Shown in pieces: positions 22,013-29,073 of a stretch of 29,073 nucleotides of DNA. Position 1 is the stretch's first letter, and the number at the start of each line of letters is the position of its first letter. A program made the translations under genes and the position numbers. The notes below the pieces were generated by a model that did not search any database, was not told where the DNA came from, and saw only the letters and a program-made list of their open reading frames with translations. Source of the DNA: CAZPBC01 sp964584775 (lineage in GTDB: Bacteria > Chlamydiota > Chlamydiia > Chlamydiales > SLFE01); assembly GCA_964584775.1 (NCBI GenBank), contig CAZPBC010000021.1, forward strand, positions 1 through 29,073, written 5' to 3'.

Positions 22013-22855
22013 ATGAACCCGAATTTAGCCGAACTGACAATTCAATTTTTCATCAGTCTCCTGATTGCTGGGGGGATTTTGTGGGCAGCTCTCAGATGGA
22101 ACTTCTTCAAGCTGCCTAAAAAAGGAATCAAAACGACCTTTTCTGGGGGATTCCTTCTTCTGGGCTTTGTTCTGTATATTGTATTTCTGAAGCTTTTTTC
22201 ACCTCTTGTGGCGGACTTGTTCGGCCTTCTAGATACGGTGCAGGAGGTGGCCTATGTCAATGTCGTGGCTCTCTGGGGTGCTGCCATATTGCTGGTTCTC
22301 TATACCACTTTGTGCCGACCTGCCTACCGCCGTCAAATCTGGGGTCAGGGGAGCTGGCTTTTGCAATTCCGTTCAGCACTCAAAGGAGCCATCACCTGGA
22401 TCATTGCCTACCCCTGGGTGATTGTCATTGGGCTCTTTTACACGATTCTTGTGGTGATCAAGAGAGGGGAGTTGCCCCGTCAAATTGATCAAGAGATGAT
22501 CCGCTATCTCAAGGATATCCTCGACCAGAAAGTCCTTCTCTATCTAACAGGGTTTGCTGTGGTTGCAGCTGTACCTGTTGCGGAAGAGATCCTCTTTCGA
22601 GGCCTTTTTCAATCCTATCTTAGGAAGTGGACCTCTCGCTCTTGGGCCGTTTTCATCAGCTCTTTCGTCTTTGCTATGATGCACTTCACTGTAGGTCAGG
22701 GAGAGAGTAACTTGCAGCTGCTGCCTGCACTCTTCGTCCTCTCTTGTTTTTTAGGCACACTCTACGAAAAAGAGCAGAGGCTGATTGCCTCAATTGGCTT
22801 ACATAGCACTTTCAATACTGTGAGTATTCTTCTACTTTTAGCCCTAGAAAATTAA
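22013..22855 (+). CDS. CPBP-family intramembrane metalloprotease
   Basis: A 280-residue integral membrane protein with about seven to eight hydrophobic segments. The glutamic-type/metal protease motifs of the CPBP (Abi, CAAX-like) family are all present: EEILFRG (E191, E192, R196), FxxxH as FAMMH (H224), and HSTFN (H264, N268). Bacterial members take part in processing of membrane or exported peptides, bacteriocin immunity or protein maturation; the target here is unknown. The ATG at 22013 follows a short divergent spacer (45 bp) shared with the asparagine-synthetase-like gene and has no good Shine-Dalgarno match. The downstream PP2C gene starts 25 bp after its stop. Confidence 0.9.
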   Translation: MNPNLAELTIQFFISLLIAGGILWAALRWNFFKLPKKGIKTTFSGGFLLLGFVLYIVFLKLFSPLVADLFGLLDTVQEVAYVNVVALWGAAILLVLYTTLCRPAYRRQIWGQGSWLLQFRSALKGAITWIIAYPWVIVIGLFYTILVVIKRGELPRQIDQEMIRYLKDILDQKVLLYLTGFAVVAAVPVAEEILFRGLFQSYLRKWTSRSWAVFISSFVFAMMHFTVGQGESNLQLLPALFVLSCFLGTLYEKEQRLIASIGLHSTFNTVSILLLLALEN

Positions 22856-22880
22856 ACCTTAAACTGTTATAAAAAAAGTT

Positions 22881-23636
22881 ATGGCTTTTGAAGTAGAAAG
22901 TTATGGCCTTAGCGATGTTGGCTTGGTGCGTCCCAACAATGAAGATGTGTGGGCCGCTCTCGAAGAGTTCGGCGTTTACGTCGTTGCAGATGGAATGGGC
23001 GGACATCAGGCGGGTGAGGTGGCTTCAAAAGAGGCTGCGGATGCCCTCCTTCGCATCATGAAGCAGCAGTTTCGCTACACTCCTCCGGAAGAGATGAGTT
23101 TAGAGGAGTATAAACTCGTCCTGGCAGAGGCGATTGAGCTTGTCAATGTCATTATTTTTTCGATTGGAAAGTCTGATGCGTCATTAAAAGGCATGGGAAC
23201 GACTCTTGTGACCCTCTGCGTTCATCCGGACGAGGTGATTTTAGGTCATGTGGGGGATAGCCGGATTTACCGTTTGCGAGACGGTGAGCTGAAGCAAATG
23301 ACGAAGGACAATACTCTCGCTACTCAAATGATCGACCAAGGTTTTTTGGAGAAAGAGGATACCGCTTACTACTCCTATAAAAATGTCATTACAAAGGCGA
23401 TTGGAAATGGGTCCGAGTTGTCGCCGACAGTGAACTCAGACTTGGGACAAGAGGGAGATATTTTTCTTCTTTGTTCTGATGGTTTGACGGATATGCTCAC
23501 TCGAGAAGAGATACAGAGAGTTTTGGCAGGAGATCGATCTATTGAGGAGCTTGCCAAAGAGCTTGTAGATCACGCGAAACAGAATGGAGGGTTTGATAAT
23601 ATCACTGTCCTCCTCGTAAAATTGGGTGAGTCATGA
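22881..23636 (+). CDS. PP2C-family serine/threonine protein phosphatase
   Basis: A 251-residue cytosolic metal-dependent phosphatase that would reverse the action of Hanks-type kinases. The motifs run in order: RPNNEDVW, VVADGMGGHQAGEVAS (metal ligand D37), MGTTLV, GHVGDSRIYRLRDGEL, ITKAIG, LLCSDGLTDML and FDNITVLLV. All the metal-binding aspartates are kept, so activity is expected. It resembles C. trachomatis CT259 and, as there, sits next to a NifS-like gene. The ATG at 22881 has no ribosome site; a TATAAA at 22868-22873 could place the transcript start at or next to the ATG. Its stop overlaps the desulfurase ATG by 4 bases. Confidence 0.95.
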   Translation: MAFEVESYGLSDVGLVRPNNEDVWAALEEFGVYVVADGMGGHQAGEVASKEAADALLRIMKQQFRYTPPEEMSLEEYKLVLAEAIELVNVIIFSIGKSDASLKGMGTTLVTLCVHPDEVILGHVGDSRIYRLRDGELKQMTKDNTLATQMIDQGFLEKEDTAYYSYKNVITKAIGNGSELSPTVNSDLGQEGDIFLLCSDGLTDMLTREEIQRVLAGDRSIEELAKELVDHAKQNGGFDNITVLLVKLGES

Positions 23637-24769
23637 GTGCCTATTTAGATAATAATGCTACAACTGAAATAGATCCCAGAGTCGCAGAGACTCTCTCGGA
23701 TGCTTCCCTACAGTTTTATGGAAATCCTTCAAGTCTTCATACCCTTGGGCAGCTCTCAAGAGAACAGTTAACCCTGGCACGTCGCTCAGTTGCAGAAGAG
23801 CTGGAGGTCAACCCTTCCGACCTCGTTTTTACCTCTTCGGCAACGGAGGCGATCAACACCTATTTGAAGGGGACTTTCTCATCGAATCCCGTGGGTCGCC
23901 TTTTAACTTCCTCTTTAGAGCATACCTGCACTGTTGCGACAGCAGAGTACTTGAAAGGGCAGGGGGTCGAGGTGGACCTGCTCCCTGGAACAGAGTGGGG
24001 TGCGCCCACCGTGGAAGAGGTAGAAGCTGCTTTGAAACCGGACACAAAGCTGGTTTCTTTAATGTGGGTGAATAATGAAACGGGTGTCTTCACAGATATT
24101 GAAAAAGTCGCTGAACTGTGTCAGTCAAGAGGAGTGGCTCTGTTTGTCGATGCAGTGGCGCTTGGAGGCAAGGGGAAGATACAGGTTCCTGATGGAGTGA
24201 CAGGACTCACACTTTCAGCTCATAAATTTCACGGTCCAAAGGGTGTTGGCCTTCTTTTTTTAAGGAACCGCAGCGAGATCGAGCCTCTACTTCATGGGGG
24301 TCATCAAGAGAATGGGATGCGTGCTGGAACGGAAAATTTGATCGGAATTTTAGGCTTCTCTAAAGCACTCGAAATTGCATCTAAAGAACGAGACGTCTCA
24401 GCAAAGAGAATGCGGGCCCAGTTGGAGCGGTTCGAGTCCCAAATTCTTGGGAGTTTGGAGGACGTGCATCAAATCGGAGCGGGACCTCGTATCTGTAACA
24501 CATCGACCCTGGCCTTCGAGGGAGTTGATGGAGAGTCGCTCATTATGAGTCTTGATCTGCAAAAAATCTACGCAAGCTTTGGCTCCGCCTGCTCATCTGG
24601 TTCTCGTGAGCCTTCAAGAGTGGTGTTGCAGATGGGGTATCCAAAAAAGATCGCAGGGGGTGCTCTTCGCTTCTCCCTCTCACGCTTCACAACGGATAAA
24701 GAGATTGACTATGCTTCGGAAGTGATTGTTTCGACGGTGAAACAACTCCGCGAGTTAAGTCGGTCTTGA
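23633..24769 (+). CDS. NifS/IscS-type cysteine desulfurase
   Basis: A 378-residue PLP enzyme that would take sulfur from cysteine for iron-sulfur clusters or thiolation. It has YLDNNATT at the N-terminus, the PLP-stacking H97 (SLEHT), D173, the Schiff-base lysine K198 in SAHKFHGPKG, the GMRAGTEN block, and the sulfur-carrying C320 in SACSSGS. The one departure is in VDAVALGGK, where family members have a glutamine (VDAVQ or VDATQ) that contacts the PLP ring oxygen; here it is A176. No IscU scaffold is adjacent. It is coupled to the PP2C gene by ATGA. The last 15 bases overlap the end of the convergent CNNM gene. Confidence 0.94.
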   Translation: MSAYLDNNATTEIDPRVAETLSDASLQFYGNPSSLHTLGQLSREQLTLARRSVAEELEVNPSDLVFTSSATEAINTYLKGTFSSNPVGRLLTSSLEHTCTVATAEYLKGQGVEVDLLPGTEWGAPTVEEVEAALKPDTKLVSLMWVNNETGVFTDIEKVAELCQSRGVALFVDAVALGGKGKIQVPDGVTGLTLSAHKFHGPKGVGLLFLRNRSEIEPLLHGGHQENGMRAGTENLIGILGFSKALEIASKERDVSAKRMRAQLERFESQILGSLEDVHQIGAGPRICNTSTLAFEGVDGESLIMSLDLQKIYASFGSACSSGSREPSRVVLQMGYPKKIAGGALRFSLSRFTTDKEIDYASEVIVSTVKQLRELSRS

Positions 24770-25996
24770 TCTCACGATCACCTGTTTGATTTCCAGTAAA
24801 GTAGACTCCTTGACTTGAAGGTCGAAGGGTTGGATGGTGATGGTGTCTCCGACCTCTGGATGATGGCCCATCTGCTGGATCATCAGATCGGCTAGAGTTT
24901 GACTTTCCGACTCCACAGGAAGGCCTGCTCCAAAGAGATCGTTGAACTCCTTCACAGGCATGTCCCCAGGGAAGGTCCTTTCTATCATGGCTCCCGTTGT
25001 TTTTCTTGTCTTATAGCGTAGGAGCGCGCTGCCGTGGCCAAAGATCTCATCCAAAACATCCTGCAGTGTGATCACACCGATCGCTTTTCCCTCTTTGTCG
25101 ATCACGATGGCTGCGGGCTCTTTGTTGTTTCTGAACTGGTGTAAGATCTGTACGGCTTCCATTTCAAGCGTGATGAACCAGGGTTGTCGGCAGTGGTCAC
25201 CCAGACGTCGGTTGTCTGCTTCTCTTAGCAGTTCTCGGGGGAGAGCAAGGCCAATGATCTGCGTGGGACTTTTATGATACACCAGGGTGAACGGCTGATC
25301 CGTGGTGAGCATCACCTGTCTCATATTCCGGATCGTTGCGTTGGCTGGAAGGCTTTTGAAGTTGGCGATGGGATTCATGATTTTCACGGCGCTTTTCGAG
25401 CGCAGCGTGAAAATATTGGAAATGGTCTTATTCAATTCCTCAATAGAACCCGGAGTTTGATCGGGATGGTGCTCTTCGAGGATCTTTTTGATCTCCTCTT
25501 GGTTGAGGTAGAGGTTAAAGGATTCCGAGCGTCCTCCAAGAACCCAGTGGATCGCATGGGTGATCAATCCAATGATAAAAAGGAAGGGCTTCATCACTTT
25601 TGCTGAGAAGTAGAGGAGGTTTGCACCTAAGAGTGCGGTGTGTTCAGAAAAGCGGCGAGCGGCAAACATGGGAGCCAGCTCACCAATGATGATGACGATC
25701 ATCACCTGAGTCAGGGGAGCGAGGTCTGGGCTGAGGCCGATCGACTCGTGGAACTGCCTCGAGAACTCTGAGCCAAACATCATTGCGACATTGACACCGA
25801 TTAGAGTGGTTCCAAAGAGGCGTGAAGAGTTTCTGAGGAGCCAGGAGAGCCTTTTGGCGCGCGTGTTATTTTGGTTGACCCAATACTCGAGTCGAACACG
25901 GTTGAGTGAGACGCAGGCCATCTCCATCATCGAATAAAAGGAGAGCATCACGAGCGAAAGGAAGTTGAGTGTGAGCCAAAGAAATGCGTCACTCAT
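24755..25996 (-). CDS. CNNM/CBS-domain membrane protein (TlyC/CorC-like), second of a pair
   Basis: A 413-residue protein with three to four membrane segments of the CNNM (DUF21) transmembrane domain in residues 1-165 (for example LNFLSLVMLSFYSMMEMACV and TQVMIVIIIGELAP). Two CBS motifs follow (about 205-330, ending AIGVITLQDVLDEIFG), then a CorC/HlyC-type C-terminal domain. Relatives act in magnesium or sodium-coupled ion transport or cobalt/magnesium resistance; the haemolysin label is historical. The GEL/P motif (IIGELAPMFAARRF) corresponds to the conserved GEIIPK of the family, with K replaced by M/F context, so the ion site may differ. It overlaps its upstream paralogue by 8 bases. Confidence 0.9.
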   Translation of the reverse strand: MSDAFLWLTLNFLSLVMLSFYSMMEMACVSLNRVRLEYWVNQNNTRAKRLSWLLRNSSRLFGTTLIGVNVAMMFGSEFSRQFHESIGLSPDLAPLTQVMIVIIIGELAPMFAARRFSEHTALLGANLLYFSAKVMKPFLFIIGLITHAIHWVLGGRSESFNLYLNQEEIKKILEEHHPDQTPGSIEELNKTISNIFTLRSKSAVKIMNPIANFKSLPANATIRNMRQVMLTTDQPFTLVYHKSPTQIIGLALPRELLREADNRRLGDHCRQPWFITLEMEAVQILHQFRNNKEPAAIVIDKEGKAIGVITLQDVLDEIFGHGSALLRYKTRKTTGAMIERTFPGDMPVKEFNDLFGAGLPVESESQTLADLMIQQMGHHPEVGDTITIQPFDLQVKESTLLEIKQVIVRSRPT

Positions 25997-27242
25997 CGAT
26001 CTTTAAATCCTCCTTGGATTTAATGTAGATTTTTTTGATGTGTCGCTCGTCGGTTTCAAGAACTTGAAAAAGGAGTGACTCTGCAATAGCGCTCGTTCCG
26101 GGCTTCGGAATCTCTCCGAGGTATTCCGTCAGCCATCCACCAATGGTTTGCATCTGATGCGGAGAGGTGAGCTTGGAGCCGATTAAAGCATTGAGTTCAG
26201 AGAGCTCCATTTTGGCGTTGACTACGAGACCTCGCCGTCCCTGCCTCTCAAAGAGGGGCGCCTGATCGCGTTCATCGGTGATCTCCCCGACAACCTCTTC
26301 CACGAGATCTTCGATACTGATCAGTCCCACGACACCCTTGTGCTCATCGACAAGAAGAGAGATTCTTTCGTGCTTCTCTTCCATCGTGATCATGACGTTA
26401 CGTGCAGTGGTGTTTTCAGGGATGAAAAGAGGCTTGCTCGTTAAAGGAACAACCTCTTTGGGATCTTTGAGTAGAGGTCTATATAGGAAAAAAGTGGAGG
26501 CAGGAAGGATCCCTACAACATGGTCCAATTCTCCCTCACAAACAGGCACGCGTGAACACTCCATATCTGCAAATAGATGGATGAGTTTTGTAAGAGGATC
26601 ATTGAGGTTATAAAAAATCACATCTTCGCGTGGCTGCATGTGGTCTCTAGCAAGGGTGTCGCGCAGCTCCAGAAATCCGTAGATCAACCTTGCTTCGTCA
26701 CCGCTTAGAACACCGCTCTCTTCGGAGGATTTTAAAACGTGGCTGAGCTCATCCTTTGACAGAGGTTCATCTTTCTTTAAAAAGAAAAAGAGGACCCGTG
26801 AAATGGGAGTGGTGACTCGTACAGTCCATTCGCGGACGGGGCGAATGAACTCAGTCATCCAGTAGATCGTTCGCGAGACTCTGAGCGAAAAGGAGACGTT
26901 TCTCTGCATCGCGATGTATTTGGGGATGATTTCTCCGAGAATTAGGGTGATGATGAGAGGGACGCCCACTCGCAGTGTCCAGCTGGCCTTGAGTCCAAAG
27001 AGGCTTGAAGAGGCGTTTTGAAGGAGGATGTTGACGAGGGTGTTCAACATAAAGATCGTGACGAGAAGATCTCTTGGCTTTCTAAGTAGAGCGGCGACTT
27101 TTTGCTTTCTCGGAGCTTTGGATTCTTCAAACGCTCGAATGGTGGTGTTCGGTAATGAGAAGAGGGCAATTTCGGAGCTGGAAAAAAAGCCAGACCAATA
27201 CGTTAGGAAAACGATGAAAAGCAGGAGGGATAGTTCGCTCAT
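25989..27242 (-). CDS. CNNM/CBS-domain membrane protein (TlyC/CorC-like), first of a pair
   Basis: A 417-residue paralogue of the next gene. The CNNM domain (residues 1-190) keeps the family core SSEIALFSL and LILGEIIPKYIAMQRN. The CBS pair spans about 200-330, including GVVGLISIEDLVEEVVGEIT. The CorC/HlyC domain lies at about 340-405 (IGGWLTEYLGEIPKPGT). Unlike its neighbour it retains the full GEIIPK motif, so it is the better candidate for an active ion transporter, with the other perhaps a partner in a heterodimer. Its start overlaps the stop of the small coiled-coil gene by 4 bases. A tandem pair of such genes is recalled for C. trachomatis near CT256-CT257. Confidence 0.92.
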   Translation of the reverse strand: MSELSLLLFIVFLTYWSGFFSSSEIALFSLPNTTIRAFEESKAPRKQKVAALLRKPRDLLVTIFMLNTLVNILLQNASSSLFGLKASWTLRVGVPLIITLILGEIIPKYIAMQRNVSFSLRVSRTIYWMTEFIRPVREWTVRVTTPISRVLFFFLKKDEPLSKDELSHVLKSSEESGVLSGDEARLIYGFLELRDTLARDHMQPREDVIFYNLNDPLTKLIHLFADMECSRVPVCEGELDHVVGILPASTFFLYRPLLKDPKEVVPLTSKPLFIPENTTARNVMITMEEKHERISLLVDEHKGVVGLISIEDLVEEVVGEITDERDQAPLFERQGRRGLVVNAKMELSELNALIGSKLTSPHQMQTIGGWLTEYLGEIPKPGTSAIAESLLFQVLETDERHIKKIYIKSKEDLKIDE

Positions 27243-27601
27243 CGGCTCTCACCTGCTGCCTGCTTTAAAAAAAAGACCTTTTGCTGATCCTCTGGTACCA
27301 CTCCAAGAGCTTTCATGAGCACCAACTCGATCCAAGCAGGGTCCTTTTCACTTTCGATCTGTAGAACTTGCCGTTGGCGTATTTCTAATTCAGCTTCTTT
27401 TTCCATGAGAAGCTGGTTCTTACGCTCTGTTAAAAAGAGCTCATCTTCGTGAAACCTTCTTAGGCCGCCGTAGTACGCCAGCAGACAGCAGAAGGCGAAT
27501 AGGACCACCCACCAGCTCTGGAGCAGGAATCTCTCGATTTGCGTGGTAATGCGCCCGTTTTGAGCGTTGACTTCTCTAAGAAGAGTCGGCTTATTATCCA
27601 T
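27239..27601 (-). CDS. Small bitopic coiled-coil membrane protein, possibly FtsB/DivIC-like
   Basis: A 120-residue protein with a short cytosolic N-terminus, one membrane segment (about residues 29-46, SWWVVLFAFCCLLAYYGG), then a charged coiled coil (EDELFLTERKNQLLMEKEAE) and a compact C-terminus WIELVLMKALGVVPEDQQKV. This order (membrane helix, coiled coil, short motif ending in a G-V/M-V-P/R segment) resembles divisome proteins of the FtsB/DivIC group. The similarity is architectural, not a firm motif match. It is coupled by a 4-base overlap to the CNNM gene, which gives no support for a division role. It may instead be an accessory of the ion transporters. Confidence 0.7.
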   Translation of the reverse strand: MDNKPTLLREVNAQNGRITTQIERFLLQSWWVVLFAFCCLLAYYGGLRRFHEDELFLTERKNQLLMEKEAELEIRQRQVLQIESEKDPAWIELVLMKALGVVPEDQQKVFFLKQAAGESR

Positions 27602-27623
27602 TTTTTATGAATATAACTTTTTT

Positions 27624-28127
27624 TTAGGATGAATGGAAGGGGAGCTTGAGGATTTTTGCGGAGAAAAAGCGCAGGAAGGTGATGGGGTGGAGCATCACAA
27701 AACGGATAAAAGCTCCATAATTTAACTCATGTAAATCCCTCTGAATTAATGTGGTGGGATTTTCAAGGGCTTCTTGAATCCATCCCTCATGGATGGAAAA
27801 AAAGACTTTCGGTAGGTCTTGAATGGGGTAAAACCCGACGGCTAGCGACTCTGCAGTGGCCCTAGGTATTCCCTCTTCAATCTGACACTCAAAGACATGT
27901 GTAAAGGCTTTAGAGAGGCGTAGTGGCGTGTACTCGCCAGTTTTACGCACAATTCTTGCTTTGACATCCGCCTCCTCTATGAGCTCTCTGAGGGCGGCCT
28001 CCTCAGGGCTCTCACCCGGGTCTACCGCGCCGCCCGGCAGCACCCAAATGGGGGTGTCTCTGCGCCTCATGACCAGAACTTGGGTCTTATCTGCATTGAA
28101 AATGATCGCGTTTACAGCCTCTTCCAT
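27624..28127 (-). CDS. Nudix hydrolase with a variant Nudix box
   Basis: A 167-residue Nudix-fold protein. The box reads G-A-V-D-P-G-E, seven residues, then RELIEEADV (about 33-55). The metal-binding glutamates of REUxEE are kept, but the usual glycine after EE is A-D. The preceding MRRRDTPIWVLPGG is typical. The C-terminal 40 residues (FIRFVMLHPITFLRFFSAKI) are hydrophobic and aromatic with basic residues, unusual for a soluble Nudix enzyme and suggestive of membrane association. It heads the minus-strand run with the coiled-coil and CNNM genes, 22 bp upstream of the former, and is divergent from tRNA-Leu. Substrate unknown. Confidence 0.88.
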   Translation of the reverse strand: MEEAVNAIIFNADKTQVLVMRRRDTPIWVLPGGAVDPGESPEEAALRELIEEADVKARIVRKTGEYTPLRLSKAFTHVFECQIEEGIPRATAESLAVGFYPIQDLPKVFFSIHEGWIQEALENPTTLIQRDLHELNYGAFIRFVMLHPITFLRFFSAKILKLPFHSS

Positions 28128-28171
28128 GGTGCAATATTTTAAGGACTTTGAAGATAGATCTCAATCGCATC

Positions 28172-28201
28172 TTGACCAAAGCACCCGATATCAGGTATGA
28201 T
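28172..28201 (+). promoter_or_regulatory. Promoter of tRNA-Leu
   Basis: TTGACC (28172-28177) and TATGAT (28196-28201) are 18 bases apart, and the tRNA begins 17 bases after the -10 box. This is a close match to the housekeeping consensus and well placed for a short 5' leader removed by RNase P. Confidence 0.7.
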
Positions 28202-28217
28202 CCCTCACTCATTCACC

Positions 28218-28299
<82 letters not shown>

Positions 28300-28303
28300 A
28301 TAC

Positions 28304-28347
28304 GCCGGAGAAATTTCCAGAAATGGGAGTATCTTCGGCTTTTTTTA
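28304..28347 (+). terminator. Rho-independent terminator after tRNA-Leu
   Basis: GCCGGAG (28304-28310) pairs with CTTCGGC (28333-28339), one G-T pair, followed by eight T residues (28340-28347). The loop is long (22 bases) but the T tract is strong. Confidence 0.7.
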
Positions 28348-28429
28348 TTTCTTTAAACCTTCGGTTTGCTTTCAGCCAAGGCCTTCCAATTTACGATTCA
28401 TAAAGGTGCTCAAGGGAAAAATTATCAAT

Positions 28430-28603
28430 CTAGCCTGGATATTTCATGAGAAACCCACAAAAATGGGGCAAAATGCTCAGCAAATTCAACAGAACTCTCT
28501 CGAAGGGAAGGGTCTTGTGTCCTTCCCAAGAAGGAGTTCTGCAGAAGGTGCCGAAAATCTTTTTGCGACAGTTTTACGTGTGCTTATGAAATATCCAGGC
28601 TAG
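28430..28603. mobile_element. 166-bp MITE-like element with 4-bp target duplication
   Basis: Terminal inverted repeats CCTGGATATTTCATGAG (28434-28450) and, on the other strand, CCTGGATATTTCATAAG (28599-28583) differ at one of 17 positions. Both ends are flanked by CTAG (28430-28433 and 28600-28603), a likely 4-bp target duplication. The interior has no coding frame. It folds on itself: CAGAACTC (28490-28497) with GAGTTCTG (28534-28541), and GGGAAGG (28505-28511) with CCTTCCC (28521-28527). The ends starting CCTG and the TTTCATGA core recall IS1380-family ends from memory, so a non-autonomous derivative of such an element is possible; that family link is tentative. Confidence 0.8.
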
Positions 28604-28654
28604 TGAAGCTATAAAGAAAGAACAAGTACAAGCGATATGAATGCGCAGTACGAG

Positions 28655-28890
28655 GAGATAGGATAAGATTGATACTTACAGAATCAAATTTCGACCAATA
28701 ACTCCTGTTTTTCCACACCTCATTGGAAAAGTGGACAGATTACAAAAACGGATTAGGAGGAATTTTATCCGACGATTGTGGCAGCCAATTTTAAACAGAT
28801 AAAGTGTTGTAAGAAAGTAGGTAAAGTTTTATAACCTGCATCGACAACATGAAGGACTGAAAAGACAGTCGCCACAGGAGGAAGTGGAAT
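28655..28890 (+). pseudogene. Decayed transposase fragment (rve/DDE type, IS481-like C-terminus)
   Basis: Translation over this stretch shows scattered but ordered matches to the end of IS481/IS3-type transposases. RIKFRPITPVFPHLIGKVDR (28680-28739) matches the KFRPxxPxSPHLNGKVER block. In another frame TKTD, a stop, then EEFYPTIVAANFKQI fits the following KTDxEEFY segment. KFYNLHRQHEGLKRQSPQEE (28824-28883) matches the FYNxHRPHxxLxxxTPxEV ending. Two stops and at least two compensating frameshifts interrupt it, so it is a dead remnant. The N-terminal and most catalytic parts are missing. The limits given are approximate. Confidence 0.65.
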
Positions 28891-29073
28891 CCATGAAAAT
28901 TCCTTCTCAAAGTGATGTCGATGAAAATCACGAGTGATTAAAAGAAGAATGTCAGTGTGGAAATTATAAAATGGAAATGGTGACTAGGAGGGTCAAAAGC
29001 TGGGGGGAAAATTTGAAATATTTTTACGAATCACAAACTTTACTTAAGCCTTAATATAAAGGCAAAATGATGT
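28891..29073. other. Non-coding stretch at the window end
   Basis: AT-rich DNA with no supported gene, repeat or RNA. An ATG at 29067 with AAGG upstream (29059-29062) could start a gene beyond the window, but only two codons are visible. Confidence 0.3.

Noticed and set aside
28765..28983. Minus-strand open stretch of about 73 codons near the window end
   Set aside because: No ATG or GTG with a ribosome site at its beginning, and it is antiparallel to the transposase remnant whose plus-strand frames give recognisable blocks.

Overview
The window reads as a piece of a chromosome from an environmental (non-Chlamydiaceae) member of the Chlamydiae. The main evidence is gene order remembered from Chlamydia trachomatis. 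Transaldolase, a zinc-ribbon protein, an exported hypothetical protein and a V-type ATPase operon with a DUF2764 gene between subunits E and A occur in the order of the CT313 to CT304 block. The PP2C phosphatase, NifS-like desulfurase and paired CNNM/CBS proteins recall the CT259 to CT256 block. These assignments come from memory of gene order and protein motifs, not from a search. The family within the phylum cannot be fixed from this sequence alone.

Layout. 1-2390 (minus strand): the 5' part of tal, a small zinc-ribbon protein, two small exported or lipid-anchored proteins and an exported hypothetical protein. 2484-12630 (plus): a tightly overlapping V-ATPase operon (E, DUF2764, A, B, D, I, K), followed closely by fumC, a lipoprotein gene and an rlmB-type rRNA methylase. 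12586-13659 (minus): DAHP synthase, tail-overlapping rlmB. 13715-16264 (plus): a hypothetical protein and an AGCS sodium:amino-acid symporter. 16218-17326 (minus): a Nudix hydrolase and MazG, translationally coupled. 17468-17788 (plus): an SMR exporter. 17846-18439 (minus): an alanine/lysine-rich protein of unknown role with a strong terminator. 18571-19082: the 4.5S SRP RNA gene with its promoter, then a cluster of degenerate direct and inverted repeats. 19083-21967 (minus): a methyltransferase and an asparagine-synthetase-like protein whose key active-site residues are replaced. 22013-24769 (plus): a CPBP-type membrane protease, a PP2C phosphatase and a cysteine desulfurase. 24755-28127 (minus): a four-gene run of Nudix, a bitopic coiled-coil protein and two CNNM/CBS proteins. 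28218-28299: tRNA-Leu(UAG), followed by a terminator, a 166-bp MITE-like element with a 4-bp target duplication, and a decayed transposase fragment.

How it works together. Most of the window is compact housekeeping DNA. The V-ATPase, the AGCS symporter and the CNNM proteins all bear on ion gradients. Fumarase and transaldolase serve central carbon metabolism, DAHP synthase starts the shikimate pathway, and MazG with the Nudix enzymes handles nucleotide pools. Gene packing is extreme: many ATGA or GTGA stop/start overlaps and three convergent tail-to-tail overlaps. The unusual parts are the degenerate asparagine-synthetase/methyltransferase pair, the repeat cluster after the SRP RNA, and the mobile-element debris beside tRNA-Leu.
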